Below are positions 37,030 to 43,895 of a stretch of DNA of 43,895 nucleotides, one piece after another (positions within the stretch are counted from its first letter, which is position 1; each line of letters begins with the position of its first letter). The DNA lies in the IMG/VR virus record IMGVR_UViG_3300030339_002069, positions 1-43,895 of that record; one strand, given 5' to 3'. This stretch comes from a virus. The notes under the pieces were generated by a model. It was not told where the DNA came from, made no database searches, and saw only the letters and a program-made list of their open reading frames with translations. A program made the position numbers and the translations under genes.

Positions 37030-38112
37030 ATGTCTGATATATTTTATGGAATTTATGAAGACGATAGAAAACACAATCTAATAGATAAATATAAAAAGAA
37101 TAAGATTACCTTTATAAATGAAAGAGAAGATTTTGCTGAAGCTACTAAAGATAATTATTTAAAACTATTTAAGAGCTATGTATATTATTTAGAAAATATT
37201 AAAAAGAAAGATTTATATGATTTTGATAAAATGGAAATAGTAGAATTATTAAAATCAGCACCAACTACAAGTACAAAAACAAAAGCTAGTTTATTCTCAG
37301 CTATAAATGGTTATGAAGAATGGGCAATAAAAAGAGGGTTTAGACTTACAAGTAATCCATGTGATGGGATAAATTTAAAAGAAACATTAGTAGTTAATAA
37401 ACAAGCAGTAATACACAATTATTATAAATTACCTGATTTTTGGGAAATAATTAAAAAGCTAGAGACCAAAAATGACATAAATAATCTTATAATATTAATA
37501 CTATTAAGATATGGCATAACTATGAAACTTCAACCAGGTTTAAAATGGGAAGATATAAATAGAGAAGAAAAGAAACTATATCTATTTGATACAGATAGAG
37601 TTCTACTAACTATATTAGATATAGATGATACTTTTATAGAATATATAGACAAGACTTATAATTTTAATAACTATTCTTATAAAATGGCAACTAGACCAAA
37701 GCTAACAGGGGGAAGAACTGAATGGCAAAAAGAAGTTAACTATCAACTTGGAGAGTATGTATTAAAGACTACTAATATGCAAGCTGATGATAGCAATATG
37801 GTATCAGATTCAGTTATATATAATAGATATAATGCAGTATTCAATAATAATAAAATGGATGATGGAGAAGTAATTAAAAGGTTATCTATTTTAGATTTAT
37901 ATAGAAGTAGAAAATTTGATGAACTTTATAAGATTTATAATTTAAAAGGAGAACTAAGCGTAAAAGATATAAAGGTAGTTAATGATAAAATTAATTTAAA
38001 TTCTAAACCTTCAATTAATACAGTATTAAGAAAAGATTTTGAATTAATATCTGGAATTGAAATAGTAATCGATAGGAACGGTGAAAAAAGAAAATCTAAA
38101 AATAAACAATAA
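37030..38112 (+). CDS. Catalytically dead tyrosine-recombinase-fold protein, candidate phage master repressor (MrpR/YopR-like)
   Basis: 360 aa; AAGGAGATGAAGTAAT precedes the ATG. Residues about 35-110 look like the SAM-like core-binding domain of phage integrases (TKDNYLKLFKSYVYYLENIK; TKTKASLFSAINGYEEWAIK). The catalytic domain start is recognisable, LLRYGITMKLQPGLKWEDI (158-176), but the catalytic Arg of the G-x-R motif is replaced by Thr-Met, and I find no HxxR, late His or Tyr nucleophile. A DNA-binding protein without recombinase activity is expected, as known for SPbeta MrpR (YopR), which also lies just after YopQ. Its likely sites are the recurrent TTAAA elements. Confidence 0.65.
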   Translation: MSDIFYGIYEDDRKHNLIDKYKKNKITFINEREDFAEATKDNYLKLFKSYVYYLENIKKKDLYDFDKMEIVELLKSAPTTSTKTKASLFSAINGYEEWAIKRGFRLTSNPCDGINLKETLVVNKQAVIHNYYKLPDFWEIIKKLETKNDINNLIILILLRYGITMKLQPGLKWEDINREEKKLYLFDTDRVLLTILDIDDTFIEYIDKTYNFNNYSYKMATRPKLTGGRTEWQKEVNYQLGEYVLKTTNMQADDSNMVSDSVIYNRYNAVFNNNKMDDGEVIKRLSILDLYRSRKFDELYKIYNLKGELSVKDIKVVNDKINLNSKPSINTVLRKDFELISGIEIVIDRNGEKRKSKNKQ

Positions 38113-38167
38113 TTAAGTAAAATAGCGAGGTTAGGGGATTAATTTTCTCTAATCTTATTTAACTTAA
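38113..38167 (+). terminator. Long hairpin after 37030-38112
   Basis: Outer arms TTAAGTAAAATA/TATTTAACTTAA and inner arms AGGTTAG/CTAATCT stack into one imperfect stem. It separates the lysogeny-type genes from the toxin unit. Confidence 0.6.
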
Positions 38168-38174
38168 AAATATA

Positions 38175-38225
38175 TTAAAATAATTACAAAAAAGTGTTGA
38201 CATCTATATACTTATAATATATACT
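38175..38225 (+). promoter_or_regulatory. TTAAAA-class promoter for the MazF-like gene
   Basis: TTAAAA at 38175-38180, -35 TTGACA at 38197-38202 (22 bp later), 17-bp spacer, -10 TATACT at 38220-38225. Confidence 0.85.
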
Positions 38226-38298
38226 ATTAATTGTAAGGTAGTTATAGATACTACTTATGGCAATAAACAATAATATATTAAAATATGAGGTGAAGGAT

Positions 38299-39054
38299 AT
38301 GAATAAAACATTACAAGAACAATTACAAGAGGTAAAAAATACTATGATTGGGGAAACTAAAGATAATAATAAATATGTTGGGGAACATATTGAAAATAGA
38401 GTTTATGATGAATTTGGTAACATATTAGATTTAAAGGATATTAAAAGAGGAGATAGCTTACTTATTGATTTAGGTAATAATAGTGTTGGTTCTGAACAAG
38501 CAGGTACACGTTGGGCTATCTGTATTCAAAATAATGTTGGGAATAAATATTCTCCTACTATTATAGTAGCTTTTGCGACAAGTAAATTAACTAAAAGTCA
38601 ATTACCTACACACACGATAATTAAAGCTGGTCAATTTGGTTTTAAAGAAGATTCGATTATATTACTAGAACAAGTTAGAACAATAGATAAAAAACGTATT
38701 ATAGCAAGAAAAGGACATGTAGATAATGCAACAATGCAGTTAATAGATAATGCAAAAGATATATCTATGAGTGAATTAAAACCAAAGTCATTACTAGAAA
38801 GACTTCAAAAAGATATGAGAGATTATATTATTACTACTTTAAAAGATGTCAATGAATATGAAATAACTGTTGAAAAAATGAAATATGAGGATATGGAAAA
38901 AAGTTCTATATCATTTATGATTAAGAAGAAACTTTTATTATTGGATAAATTTATAAAGTATTGTAAACAAAATCAATTAGACTATGAAGCTTTTTATAAA
39001 TTAAATCACGGGGTTAATAAAGAGGTATTAGAAATGTCAATAGCTTTAGATTAG
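38299..39054 (+). CDS. MazF/PemK-family mRNA interferase-like protein with long C-terminal extension
   Basis: 251 aa from ATG 38299 (ATGAGGTGAAGGAT; the ATG at 38257 has no ribosome binding site). Residues about 48-160 are a MazF/PemK domain: RGD (50-52), G-S-E-Q-A-G-T-R (64-71; catalytic-type Arg71), T94-S95 after I-V-A-F-A, and EQVRTIDKKRI (124-134). The family cleaves mRNA at short sequences. The extra 47 residues in front and 90 helical residues behind are unusual for a 110-aa family. No antitoxin gene is adjacent, so either an extension acts as a built-in antitoxin or the repressible promoter alone controls it. Confidence 0.85.
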   Translation: MNKTLQEQLQEVKNTMIGETKDNNKYVGEHIENRVYDEFGNILDLKDIKRGDSLLIDLGNNSVGSEQAGTRWAICIQNNVGNKYSPTIIVAFATSKLTKSQLPTHTIIKAGQFGFKEDSIILLEQVRTIDKKRIIARKGHVDNATMQLIDNAKDISMSELKPKSLLERLQKDMRDYIITTLKDVNEYEITVEKMKYEDMEKSSISFMIKKKLLLLDKFIKYCKQNQLDYEAFYKLNHGVNKEVLEMSIALD

Positions 39055-39154
39055 AATAATACTATAACATATTAAATTAAACAACATTAGAGGATAAGAC
39101 GTAATCGACAGAATAACTTTTGGAGATGATAACGTGATTTGTAAAAATAAGTAT

Positions 39155-39200
39155 AATAAGCATCAACTAGGTATAGAAGATAATATAGTTGATGCTTATT
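39155..39200 (+). terminator. Strong 15-bp terminator hairpin
   Basis: AATAAGCATCAACTA (39155-39169) pairs perfectly with TAGTTGATGCTTATT (39186-39200). The stretch 39055-39154 before it holds no convincing gene. Confidence 0.75.
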
Positions 39201-39241
39201 TGTCATACATAATTATATTTAAAAATAAACTTAATAATTAA

Positions 39242-39292
39242 TTAAAATAATACTAAATAAACTATTGACATACATAACCATAAGAGTATAAT
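39242..39292 (+). promoter_or_regulatory. TTAAAA-class promoter for the 39338 operon
   Basis: TTAAAA at 39242-39247, -35 TTGACA at 39265-39270 (23 bp later), 16-bp spacer, -10 TATAAT at 39287-39292. The leader repeats AACTAATTAAAATAAT at 39310. It may drive the whole cluster to the window end. Confidence 0.8.
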
Positions 39293-39337
39293 GGAATTAT
39301 AAATCAAATAACTAATTAAAATAATAGTGAGGTGAGA

Positions 39338-39439
39338 ATGATGTTAAATGTTATATTGAAGAAGTTAAAAGGATTATTACATAGTGATTTATGGGAAACT
39401 GAAATGTTAAATGAAATCAACATGGAGTTATATAAATAA
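39338..39439 (+). CDS. 33-aa leader protein of the 39 kb operon
   Basis: GTGAGGTGAGA precedes ATG 39338 (a second ATG is adjacent). Basic amphipathic first half (MMLNVILKKLKGLLHS), acidic second half. Too small for a family; a real gene by ribosome binding site and position. Confidence 0.55.
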   Translation: MMLNVILKKLKGLLHSDLWETEMLNEINMELYK

Positions 39440-39499
39440 GAGTCTGTGTAAAATTAACAGTTTATTCAAATAATAAATTAGAAAATGGAGGAATTAATA

Positions 39500-39916
39500 A
39501 TGAAGAATATTTATATGATTAAAGAAACGTGTCCTATGTGGAATGATGGAACTGGTGTTGATTATAAGGTAATAAAACCTTATGTATTTTTAAAACAAAA
39601 AGAAGCTGAAACTTGTCGGCTAGATTTTGAATGGATATCTGCTGATAGGGTATTATGTACTGAATATGAACTAATAAATATTGAAGTGGATAATGAAGAA
39701 GAATTAAAAGAAATTAATGTTGAAGGTGAATTAATTATAATTAGAAATGTGATTAATGGAGATTATGAAGAAGAATTTAGATATGATATTCATTCTTGGG
39801 AGCAATTAGATTCAGCAGGAAGAATAGGTAATGATTATAGTGATGAAGAGTTTGAAACAGATGGACTATGTGAAAATATTATATATGAAGCACTATATGA
39901 TATCGAGGAGGAATAA
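39500..39916 (+). CDS. Very acidic hypothetical protein, 138 aa
   Basis: ATG 39500 after TGGAGGAATTAA. By my count about 37 acidic and about 12 basic residues, with acidic runs throughout (DNEEELK, DYEEEF, YSDEEFETD, DIEEE at the end). No family recognised. Such charge in a small phage early protein is typical of DNA mimics that block host DNA-binding enzymes, but the sequence itself does not prove this. Confidence 0.7.
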   Translation: MKNIYMIKETCPMWNDGTGVDYKVIKPYVFLKQKEAETCRLDFEWISADRVLCTEYELINIEVDNEEELKEINVEGELIIIRNVINGDYEEEFRYDIHSWEQLDSAGRIGNDYSDEEFETDGLCENIIYEALYDIEEE

Positions 39917-39921
39917 TTAAA

Positions 39922-40092
39922 ATGTGGGGAGAATTTATGGAAAAAGAAAAGTCATTAGAAGAAATTATTCAAGATTATATAAATGAATATCAAAAAGAAT
40001 ATAATGAAACCTTAAATGATTCAGAAAGGGCATATGCTAATGGAAAAATATATTCTTTAAGAGTATTGTTAAGAAAGTTGATGGAGGGATAA
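39922..40092 (+). CDS. Small helical protein, 56 aa
   Basis: The upstream gene's end supplies CGAGGAGGAATAATTAA as ribosome binding site. Helical, Glu/Lys-rich (SLEEIIQDYINEYQKEYNET), ending LRVLLRKLMEG. No family recognised. Confidence 0.65.
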   Translation: MWGEFMEKEKSLEEIIQDYINEYQKEYNETLNDSERAYANGKIYSLRVLLRKLMEG

Positions 40093-40097
40093 TTAAA

Positions 40098-40290
40098 ATG
40101 AACTATAAAGAAAGAAATGATTATACTAGAATGATTGACCTATCAATAGGAACAAAGTTTTATGTTGTAAACGGTGTTTTGGGAAGGTAAAATAATTGAA
40201 AAGGATAGTATTAAATATATTAAAAACGAAGTAGGCGATTTTGAAATAGATGATAATGATAAACTTATTATTTCTATTTTGAATAAATAG
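40098..40290 (+). pseudogene. Frameshifted small gene (or +1 frameshift candidate), about 63 aa if restored
   Basis: ATG 40098 has a good ribosome binding site (GGAGGGATAATTAAA). The frame reads MNYKERNDYTRMIDLSIGTK...VVNG and stops at 40188-40190 after GGT GTT TTG GGA AGG. Dropping one T of the TTTT run near 40177-40180 continues as V-W-E-G-K-I-I-E-K-D-S-I-K-Y-I and then D-F-E-I-D-D-N-D-K-L to the TAG at 40288, directly before the next ribosome binding site. One base too many in a homopolymer is the simplest cause; programmed +1 shifting is possible. Confidence 0.6.
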
Positions 40291-40302
40291 GAGGACGTTA
40301 AA

Positions 40303-40626
40303 ATGTTTAAATTTTTGAAATTAAAAACACCAAAAGAGAAATCGGAATATAATAAAGAAAAAATTATTAATAAAAATGTTAAATTGATAAATAAAAGCTA
40401 TAGTATGGAAATTAAATCCATGATATCTAAGGGTATTATATATACAAATCATAAGATGGCTTTGTTACCATTTACATATGGCAATGTTAATTCTTTTAGG
40501 GAGGAATCTGTACAGAAAGGTTTAATAAAATTGAGAGATAAATATAAAAATAAAGGGATTATATTTGAAATAACATGGACAGGTTGCCAAAATAGTTACA
40601 TTGGAATAAGTATTGAATTTATATAA
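40303..40626 (+). CDS. Basic hypothetical protein, 107 aa
   Basis: TAGGAGGACGTTAAA precedes the ATG. Lys-rich first third (KLKTPKEKSEYNKEK), then W-T-G-C-Q-N-S-Y-I-G-I near the end. No family recognised. Confidence 0.7.
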   Translation: MFKFLKLKTPKEKSEYNKEKIINKNVKLINKSYSMEIKSMISKGIIYTNHKMALLPFTYGNVNSFREESVQKGLIKLRDKYKNKGIIFEITWTGCQNSYIGISIEFI

Positions 40627-40645
40627 ATAGGAGGAGAGATTTTAA

Positions 40646-40828
40646 ATGAAAAATATAATTGAAGGATTATTATTTATAGGTATAGTAATTGCATATGCAT
40701 TATTCATGGCATTAATATTATTTAAATTTTTTACGTGGGCTATGTTTATTGGTTTTTATATTAAGATAGTTATAATAGGAATAATTTTAGTAGTTGTTAG
40801 TTATTACATTGGAAAAATATTAGGATAA
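40646..40828 (+). CDS. Small membrane protein, 60 aa, two transmembrane helices
   Basis: TAGGAGGAGAGATTTTAA precedes the ATG. Two hydrophobic helices (about residues 7-30 and 36-57) separated by a short loop, and a single positive start. Membrane location is clear; function unknown (superinfection exclusion or holin-like roles are possible). Confidence 0.75.
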   Translation: MKNIIEGLLFIGIVIAYALFMALILFKFFTWAMFIGFYIKIVIIGIILVVVSYYIGKILG

Positions 40829-40841
40829 GGAGAAGATTAAA

Positions 40842-41156
40842 ATGGAATTAATAGATTTTAAAACGGAATTAGAAGATGCTAGAAATAAGGATAAAAACAT
40901 ACATGCAATATTTAATAAAATAGTTGAGGACAATCTAGATAATTTAAAGCAGTTTTTAGAAGAAGGATATAATGTAAGGATTATAGAAGATGAAGAACAT
41001 TTTTTAAAAACATTACACTTTTTATCAAGAGAATCAGAAAATTGGAATTATGATTTTTCTTTTAGTAACATAGAAAATAAATGTGCGTTTGATGATAAAG
41101 AAGCCATAACTAAAATATTAACTGAATTTGTAATTGAATTAATAAGAGAAAAATAA
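40842..41156 (+). CDS. Acidic hypothetical protein, 104 aa
   Basis: AAGGAGAAGATTAAA leader. Acidic helical protein (Asp/Glu/Asn), no Cys pair, ends ELIREK. No family recognised. Confidence 0.7.
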   Translation: MELIDFKTELEDARNKDKNIHAIFNKIVEDNLDNLKQFLEEGYNVRIIEDEEHFLKTLHFLSRESENWNYDFSFSNIENKCAFDDKEAITKILTEFVIELIREK

Positions 41157-41185
41157 TAACTTGAAGAAAGTGAGGAATAAAAATA

Positions 41186-41455
41186 ATGAGTAAAGAAATA
41201 AACATACCTTTGACATGGGAAGAAATAGACGCAATTACAATATCATTAAGATTAACTAATCAAGCATTTAAAGGTAATATACGTGATGAATTAGAAGAGA
41301 AAATAAGTAATTATAGTATGATTGCAAAACAAGCTAATAATAAACAAACAATAAGTTGTAAGGAAGATTGTATTTATTCAGGTAGACCTACATATAAATT
41401 TCCATGTGATAAATGCATAAGAGAAAATTTTAAATTTTATAAAAATAAAGAATAG
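41186..41455 (+). CDS. Zinc-knuckle protein, 89 aa
   Basis: AAAGTGAGGAATAAAA leader. Helical N-terminal half, then C-K-E-D-C at about 61-65 and C-D-K-C at about 77-80, a likely zinc site. The C-x-x-x-C...F-P-C-x-x-C pattern is common in phage-encoded small proteins of unknown function. Confidence 0.7.
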   Translation: MSKEINIPLTWEEIDAITISLRLTNQAFKGNIRDELEEKISNYSMIAKQANNKQTISCKEDCIYSGRPTYKFPCDKCIRENFKFYKNKE

Positions 41456-41471
41456 AGGAGAGATAATTAAT

Positions 41472-42158
41472 ATGGGCATGTTTGATGAAATATATGGTGA
41501 GGTAAAATGCCCTCATTGCAAGAAAATAATTGGATTTGAAACACAAACAAAAGAATATGATTGTATGATGGATAGATATACTATTGGTGATTACATGGAA
41601 AAAGGAAATGTTACGTCAGCTAGTTTGATTGAAAAAGATTGGTATTGTACAGATTGTAAAAATCCATTTGACGTTAGTATAGTTTTTGTAAGAGGACAAA
41701 TTATTAAATTTATTAATAATAATGAATTTAAAGATATTAATGTAAATAAGTTAGATAATATTGAAGAAGGTTTAGGGCATAGACTTGAATATGAAGAATT
41801 ATGTATACAAGGTGTAGGATATGCAAAAGAAACAGTAGATTTAGAAGAGCATCCTAAAAATGTAGGTAGTAGAATTAAAGTATTAAATCAAGATTGGTTA
41901 ATTACAGAAATATATAAAGAAAATTTAGTTACTGATAAAGGTAGTAGAGTATATTCTTTGCATAAATTATGGTTTGAAAATGGTTTTGTTTATAAAGTTA
42001 CTAATAAACTAGGAGATAGATTTATTAGGGTAGCTGAACAGATAGGTTTTAAAGGTGGATATAGCGTATTTTATGATGAAGGAAATTATAAAGAATACGA
42101 CCATAGGAGTCCTCATAATTTTATAATACAATTTGGTTGTGAATTGGAGGAAATTTAA
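41472..42158 (+). CDS. Phage zinc-ribbon protein of the MGMFDEI...CPHC type, 228 aa
   Basis: AGAGGAGAGATAATTAAT leader. The start MGMFDEIYGEVKCPHCKKII, then F-E-T-Q-T-K-E-Y-D-C and W-Y-C-T-D-C, are hallmarks of a widespread phage/prophage protein family of unknown function with a zinc ribbon. The C-terminal 120 residues (beta-rich, ending NFIIQFGCELEEI) are an added domain I do not recognise. Confidence 0.75.
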   Translation: MGMFDEIYGEVKCPHCKKIIGFETQTKEYDCMMDRYTIGDYMEKGNVTSASLIEKDWYCTDCKNPFDVSIVFVRGQIIKFINNNEFKDINVNKLDNIEEGLGHRLEYEELCIQGVGYAKETVDLEEHPKNVGSRIKVLNQDWLITEIYKENLVTDKGSRVYSLHKLWFENGFVYKVTNKLGDRFIRVAEQIGFKGGYSVFYDEGNYKEYDHRSPHNFIIQFGCELEEI

Positions 42159-42159
42159 A

Positions 42160-42357
42160 ATGACGACACAAGAAAATTTTAATAAAATAGAATCTGAACA
42201 TGGATGTGGATGTTGGAAATTATGTTGGGAACACGCATGTTCATGTTCTATAACTATAGGTAATAAAGGACTAAGAGAAGATATTTACAATGGATTTATA
42301 GAAGAAAACAAACAAATTGCTGAAGAATATGATAGGGAGTGTGGCTATTATGAATAA
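42160..42357 (+). CDS. Cys-rich small protein, 65 aa
   Basis: Start at ATG 42160 after TTGGAGGAAATTTAAA, one base after the previous stop. C-G-C-W-K-L-C-W-E-H-A-C-S-C-S (16-30) is a dense Cys/His cluster that should bind metal. It overlaps the next gene by 8 bases, implying translational coupling. No family recognised. Confidence 0.65.
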   Translation: MTTQENFNKIESEHGCGCWKLCWEHACSCSITIGNKGLREDIYNGFIEENKQIAEEYDRECGYYE

Positions 42358-42655
42358 TTATATAAGTATTGATGTATATAAACCAAGAAGTTCTATTATT
42401 TATGGAGATGTTTTTATATTAAATATTCCAGATGAATTACATGATGTAGGTTACGAAGATGAATGTTGGGAAAGTGATAGTAATTTATTTGAAGAATATG
42501 AGGTAGCATTAAAATTACAAGGACTAGAAAAAGGATTATATAGATTAAATATAAAACCTTATAATGAAAAGTCTTTAAATACAGTTATAAGACATGCAAG
42601 AGAATATAAAAAATATGAGTTTTTTCAAATTATAGATTGTGTTAAATTAGTATAG
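42350..42655 (+). CDS. Hypothetical protein, 101 aa
   Basis: ATG 42350 after AGGGAGTGTGG, overlapping the previous gene by 8 bases; the longer frame from 42317 is unlikely. Beta-rich acidic first half (DVFILNIPDELHDVGYEDEC), helical end. No family recognised. Confidence 0.7.
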   Translation: MNNYISIDVYKPRSSIIYGDVFILNIPDELHDVGYEDECWESDSNLFEEYEVALKLQGLEKGLYRLNIKPYNEKSLNTVIRHAREYKKYEFFQIIDCVKLV

Positions 42656-42715
42656 CTAAATAGTTATAAAAGTATAGAATTAATTGAAAATATTCAAAAT
42701 TAAGAATGAGGGTAT

Positions 42716-42762
42716 AACTAGGTTGTAGAGTTTTAAAAAGTGGGTAAAACTTAGTTTTTATT
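42716..42762 (+). terminator. Terminator-like hairpin after 42350-42655
   Basis: AACTAGGTT (42716-42724) pairs with AACTTAGTT (42748-42756) with one wobble, followed by TTTATT. Confidence 0.6.
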
Positions 42763-42768
42763 GCATTA

Positions 42769-42785
42769 TTGAAAATGATTATCAA
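42769..42785. promoter_or_regulatory. Fur-box-like palindrome before 42812
   Basis: TTGAAA-ATGAT-TATCAA; TGAAAATGATTATCA differs at one position from TGATAATNATTATCA. Same 6-5-6 geometry as 31360-31376 and also just before a ribosome binding site. Confidence 0.35.
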
Positions 42786-42811
42786 TTAAAAAAACAAGGA
42801 GTAGATGAATA

Positions 42812-43192
42812 ATGTTAAAAATATTATATAAAAATAAAACAGAAGAAGAATTAGAAGGAAAGATTAAGTTTTATCAAGGAGACCAACCAGCTACTTGTAA
42901 TTATAATTTTATTATTAATGGTAAAAATGGAAGTGAGGTTGAAAACTTAAAATTAGTTTATGACGATAAAACTGATGAAGGTGTTTGTTTCTCATATTAT
43001 AGTTATTATTTTTACGATGGATATGAAAAATATCAAGAATTATATAAGCAATCAATTAGAGAATTAAAATTAGAAAAGAAATTTAATAAGCTTATAGAAG
43101 AATATGGTGAACATATTAGTTTGGAAGATTTATCTGATTGGTTGGTATTCAATGAAGACAAAATAAAAGATATCTATAAGGAGAATGAATAA
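42812..43192 (+). CDS. Hypothetical protein, 126 aa
   Basis: CAAGGAGTAGATGAATA leader. Tyr-rich central sheet (CFSYYSYYFYDGYEKYQELY) and helical acidic tail. No family recognised. First gene after the hairpin at 42716. Confidence 0.7.
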   Translation: MLKILYKNKTEEELEGKIKFYQGDQPATCNYNFIINGKNGSEVENLKLVYDDKTDEGVCFSYYSYYFYDGYEKYQELYKQSIRELKLEKKFNKLIEEYGEHISLEDLSDWLVFNEDKIKDIYKENE

Positions 43193-43193
43193 A

Positions 43194-43496
43194 ATGGATT
43201 TAAGGGCAATATACATACCAGATTTAGCATTTAGCCCAAAGGAAGGTGGTTTTATATTTGAATATTATATAGATACTAATACCTTTAAAATGATAATAGA
43301 TGAAGAAATACAATATGATTTAGAATGTGTTATTGAAGATGAAAATTTTATGGTATTTACTAGTCAAATAACTTGTGATAGTTGGTATCCATATGATGAA
43401 GAACATACCGTAAAAAGTGGAGATGTTGATTTTATTGACAAGAAAGATATCTATAAAATAATTGAACAAATTAAGAAAGAAAGAAGTGATATTTAA
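43194..43496 (+). CDS. Acidic hypothetical protein, 100 aa
   Basis: ATG 43194 after AAGGAGAATGAATAAA, one base after the previous stop; the ATG at 43185 is inside that leader. Acidic and beta-rich (MIIDEEIQYDLECVIEDENF; YPYDEEHTVKSGDVDF). Possible DNA-mimic-like charge, no family. Confidence 0.7.
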   Translation: MDLRAIYIPDLAFSPKEGGFIFEYYIDTNTFKMIIDEEIQYDLECVIEDENFMVFTSQITCDSWYPYDEEHTVKSGDVDFIDKKDIYKIIEQIKKERSDI

Positions 43497-43895
43497 ATGA
43501 TTAATGTAGATGAATTTTTATTAAAAAGCAATTTAGAATTAGGTATATACGCTTTAGTAACGTATAATAATAGAACAGAAGCAACTTGGTTTTCTAAACA
43601 TGATTACGAGGGCAAGGACTGGTTTTTAGAATCTCCTTGTGAATTATATAGAATAACAGAAGTTGATAAACCAGTAGAAGAATTTGCTAAAGAGTATATA
43701 GACGGCTTATTAGAAAATGGTACAAATGAACAAGACTATATTAATAAATGGATATTACCTATGATAGTAGATAATGTATTATATGAAATAGAAAATTTTC
43801 AATATTCGCCTTATTTACCTAAAGAAGTTGATGATATTAAATTAATAAGTGAAAGAGAGTGCCTAGAATATATGTTAAAGGAGATGAATAAATAA
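43497..43895 (+). CDS. Acidic hypothetical protein, 132 aa
   Basis: The ATG directly follows the previous stop, indicating translational coupling; only a weak AAGAAGTGA precedes it. Acidic helical protein with an aromatic patch (ATWFSKHDYEGKDWFLESP). Its stop codon is the last triplet of the window. No family recognised. Confidence 0.75.
   Translation: MINVDEFLLKSNLELGIYALVTYNNRTEATWFSKHDYEGKDWFLESPCELYRITEVDKPVEEFAKEYIDGLLENGTNEQDYINKWILPMIVDNVLYEIENFQYSPYLPKEVDDIKLISERECLEYMLKEMNK

Noticed and set aside
39133-39242. 35-codon frame from a GTG after TTGGAGATGATAAC
   Set aside because: It reads straight through the perfect 15-bp terminator hairpin (39155-39200), whose conservation as an inverted repeat explains the sequence better than coding.
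1-43895. CRISPR arrays, insertion sequences, tRNA genes
   Set aside because: No regularly spaced direct repeats with unique spacers, no transposase or terminal inverted repeats, and no canonical cloverleaf were found on either strand.

Overview
The window is very AT-rich (roughly a quarter G+C) and uses AGA arginine codons, strong AGGAG-type ribosome binding sites and sigma-A-like promoters. It encodes about 80 mostly tiny proteins, nearly all on the + strand. This fits the early/accessory region of a large temperate phage, prophage or phage-plasmid of a Clostridium-like Firmicute. There are no structural, packaging or lysis genes, no tRNA or rRNA, no CRISPR array and no insertion sequence.

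Layout. 0-3 kb: divergent promoters, three membrane or exported proteins (two of them 37 and 28 residues) and small unknowns. 3.1-6.1 kb: a probable replication/recombination block, with a dual winged-helix protein (3186-4097), an exactly symmetric four-copy inverted repeat (4235-4348), an SF2 DEAD/DEAH-type helicase (4409-6022) and one perfect DnaA box. 6.1-23 kb: short operons of unknown genes, each with its own promoter and terminator, plus a DUF7659-like protein, a degenerate HNH/HTH protein, a Bro-N/KilAC antirepressor and, just after the stop codon at 17817, an RNA that folds as a hammerhead self-cleaving ribozyme. 23-32 kb: a run of small phage proteins, several with Cys-pair zinc knuckles, a catalytically complete tyrosine recombinase (28537-29529), an XRE regulator and a ribbon-helix-helix repressor with recognisable operators. 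32.9-34.4 kb: a free-standing homing-endonuclease-like gene. 34.5-39.1 kb: a lysogeny-type module consisting of a minus-strand XRE repressor, a divergent control region with a LexA-like box, an 85-aa protein, a DGQHR/ParB-like protein, a tyrosine-recombinase-fold protein without catalytic residues (order and type recall YopQ-YopR/MrpR of Bacillus phage SPbeta) and a MazF/PemK-type ribonuclease. 39.2-43.9 kb: more small, often acidic or zinc-binding, phage proteins.

How it is wired. At least 19 promoters share an upstream TTAAA(A) element whose start lies 12, 21-23 or 31 bp before the -35 box, that is, on one face of the helix. A second promoter type (four copies, one on the minus strand) carries a conserved block of about 110 bp ending in TTTG-N-extended -10. 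Many transcripts begin with an ATACATAAA-like leader. Together these look like a phage-wide regulon, and the catalytically dead recombinase-fold protein at 37030-38112 is the natural, though unproven, candidate for its regulator. The hammerhead at 17824-17880 has all core nucleotides except the C3-G8 pair, which is replaced by U3-A8, a change that keeps base pairing.
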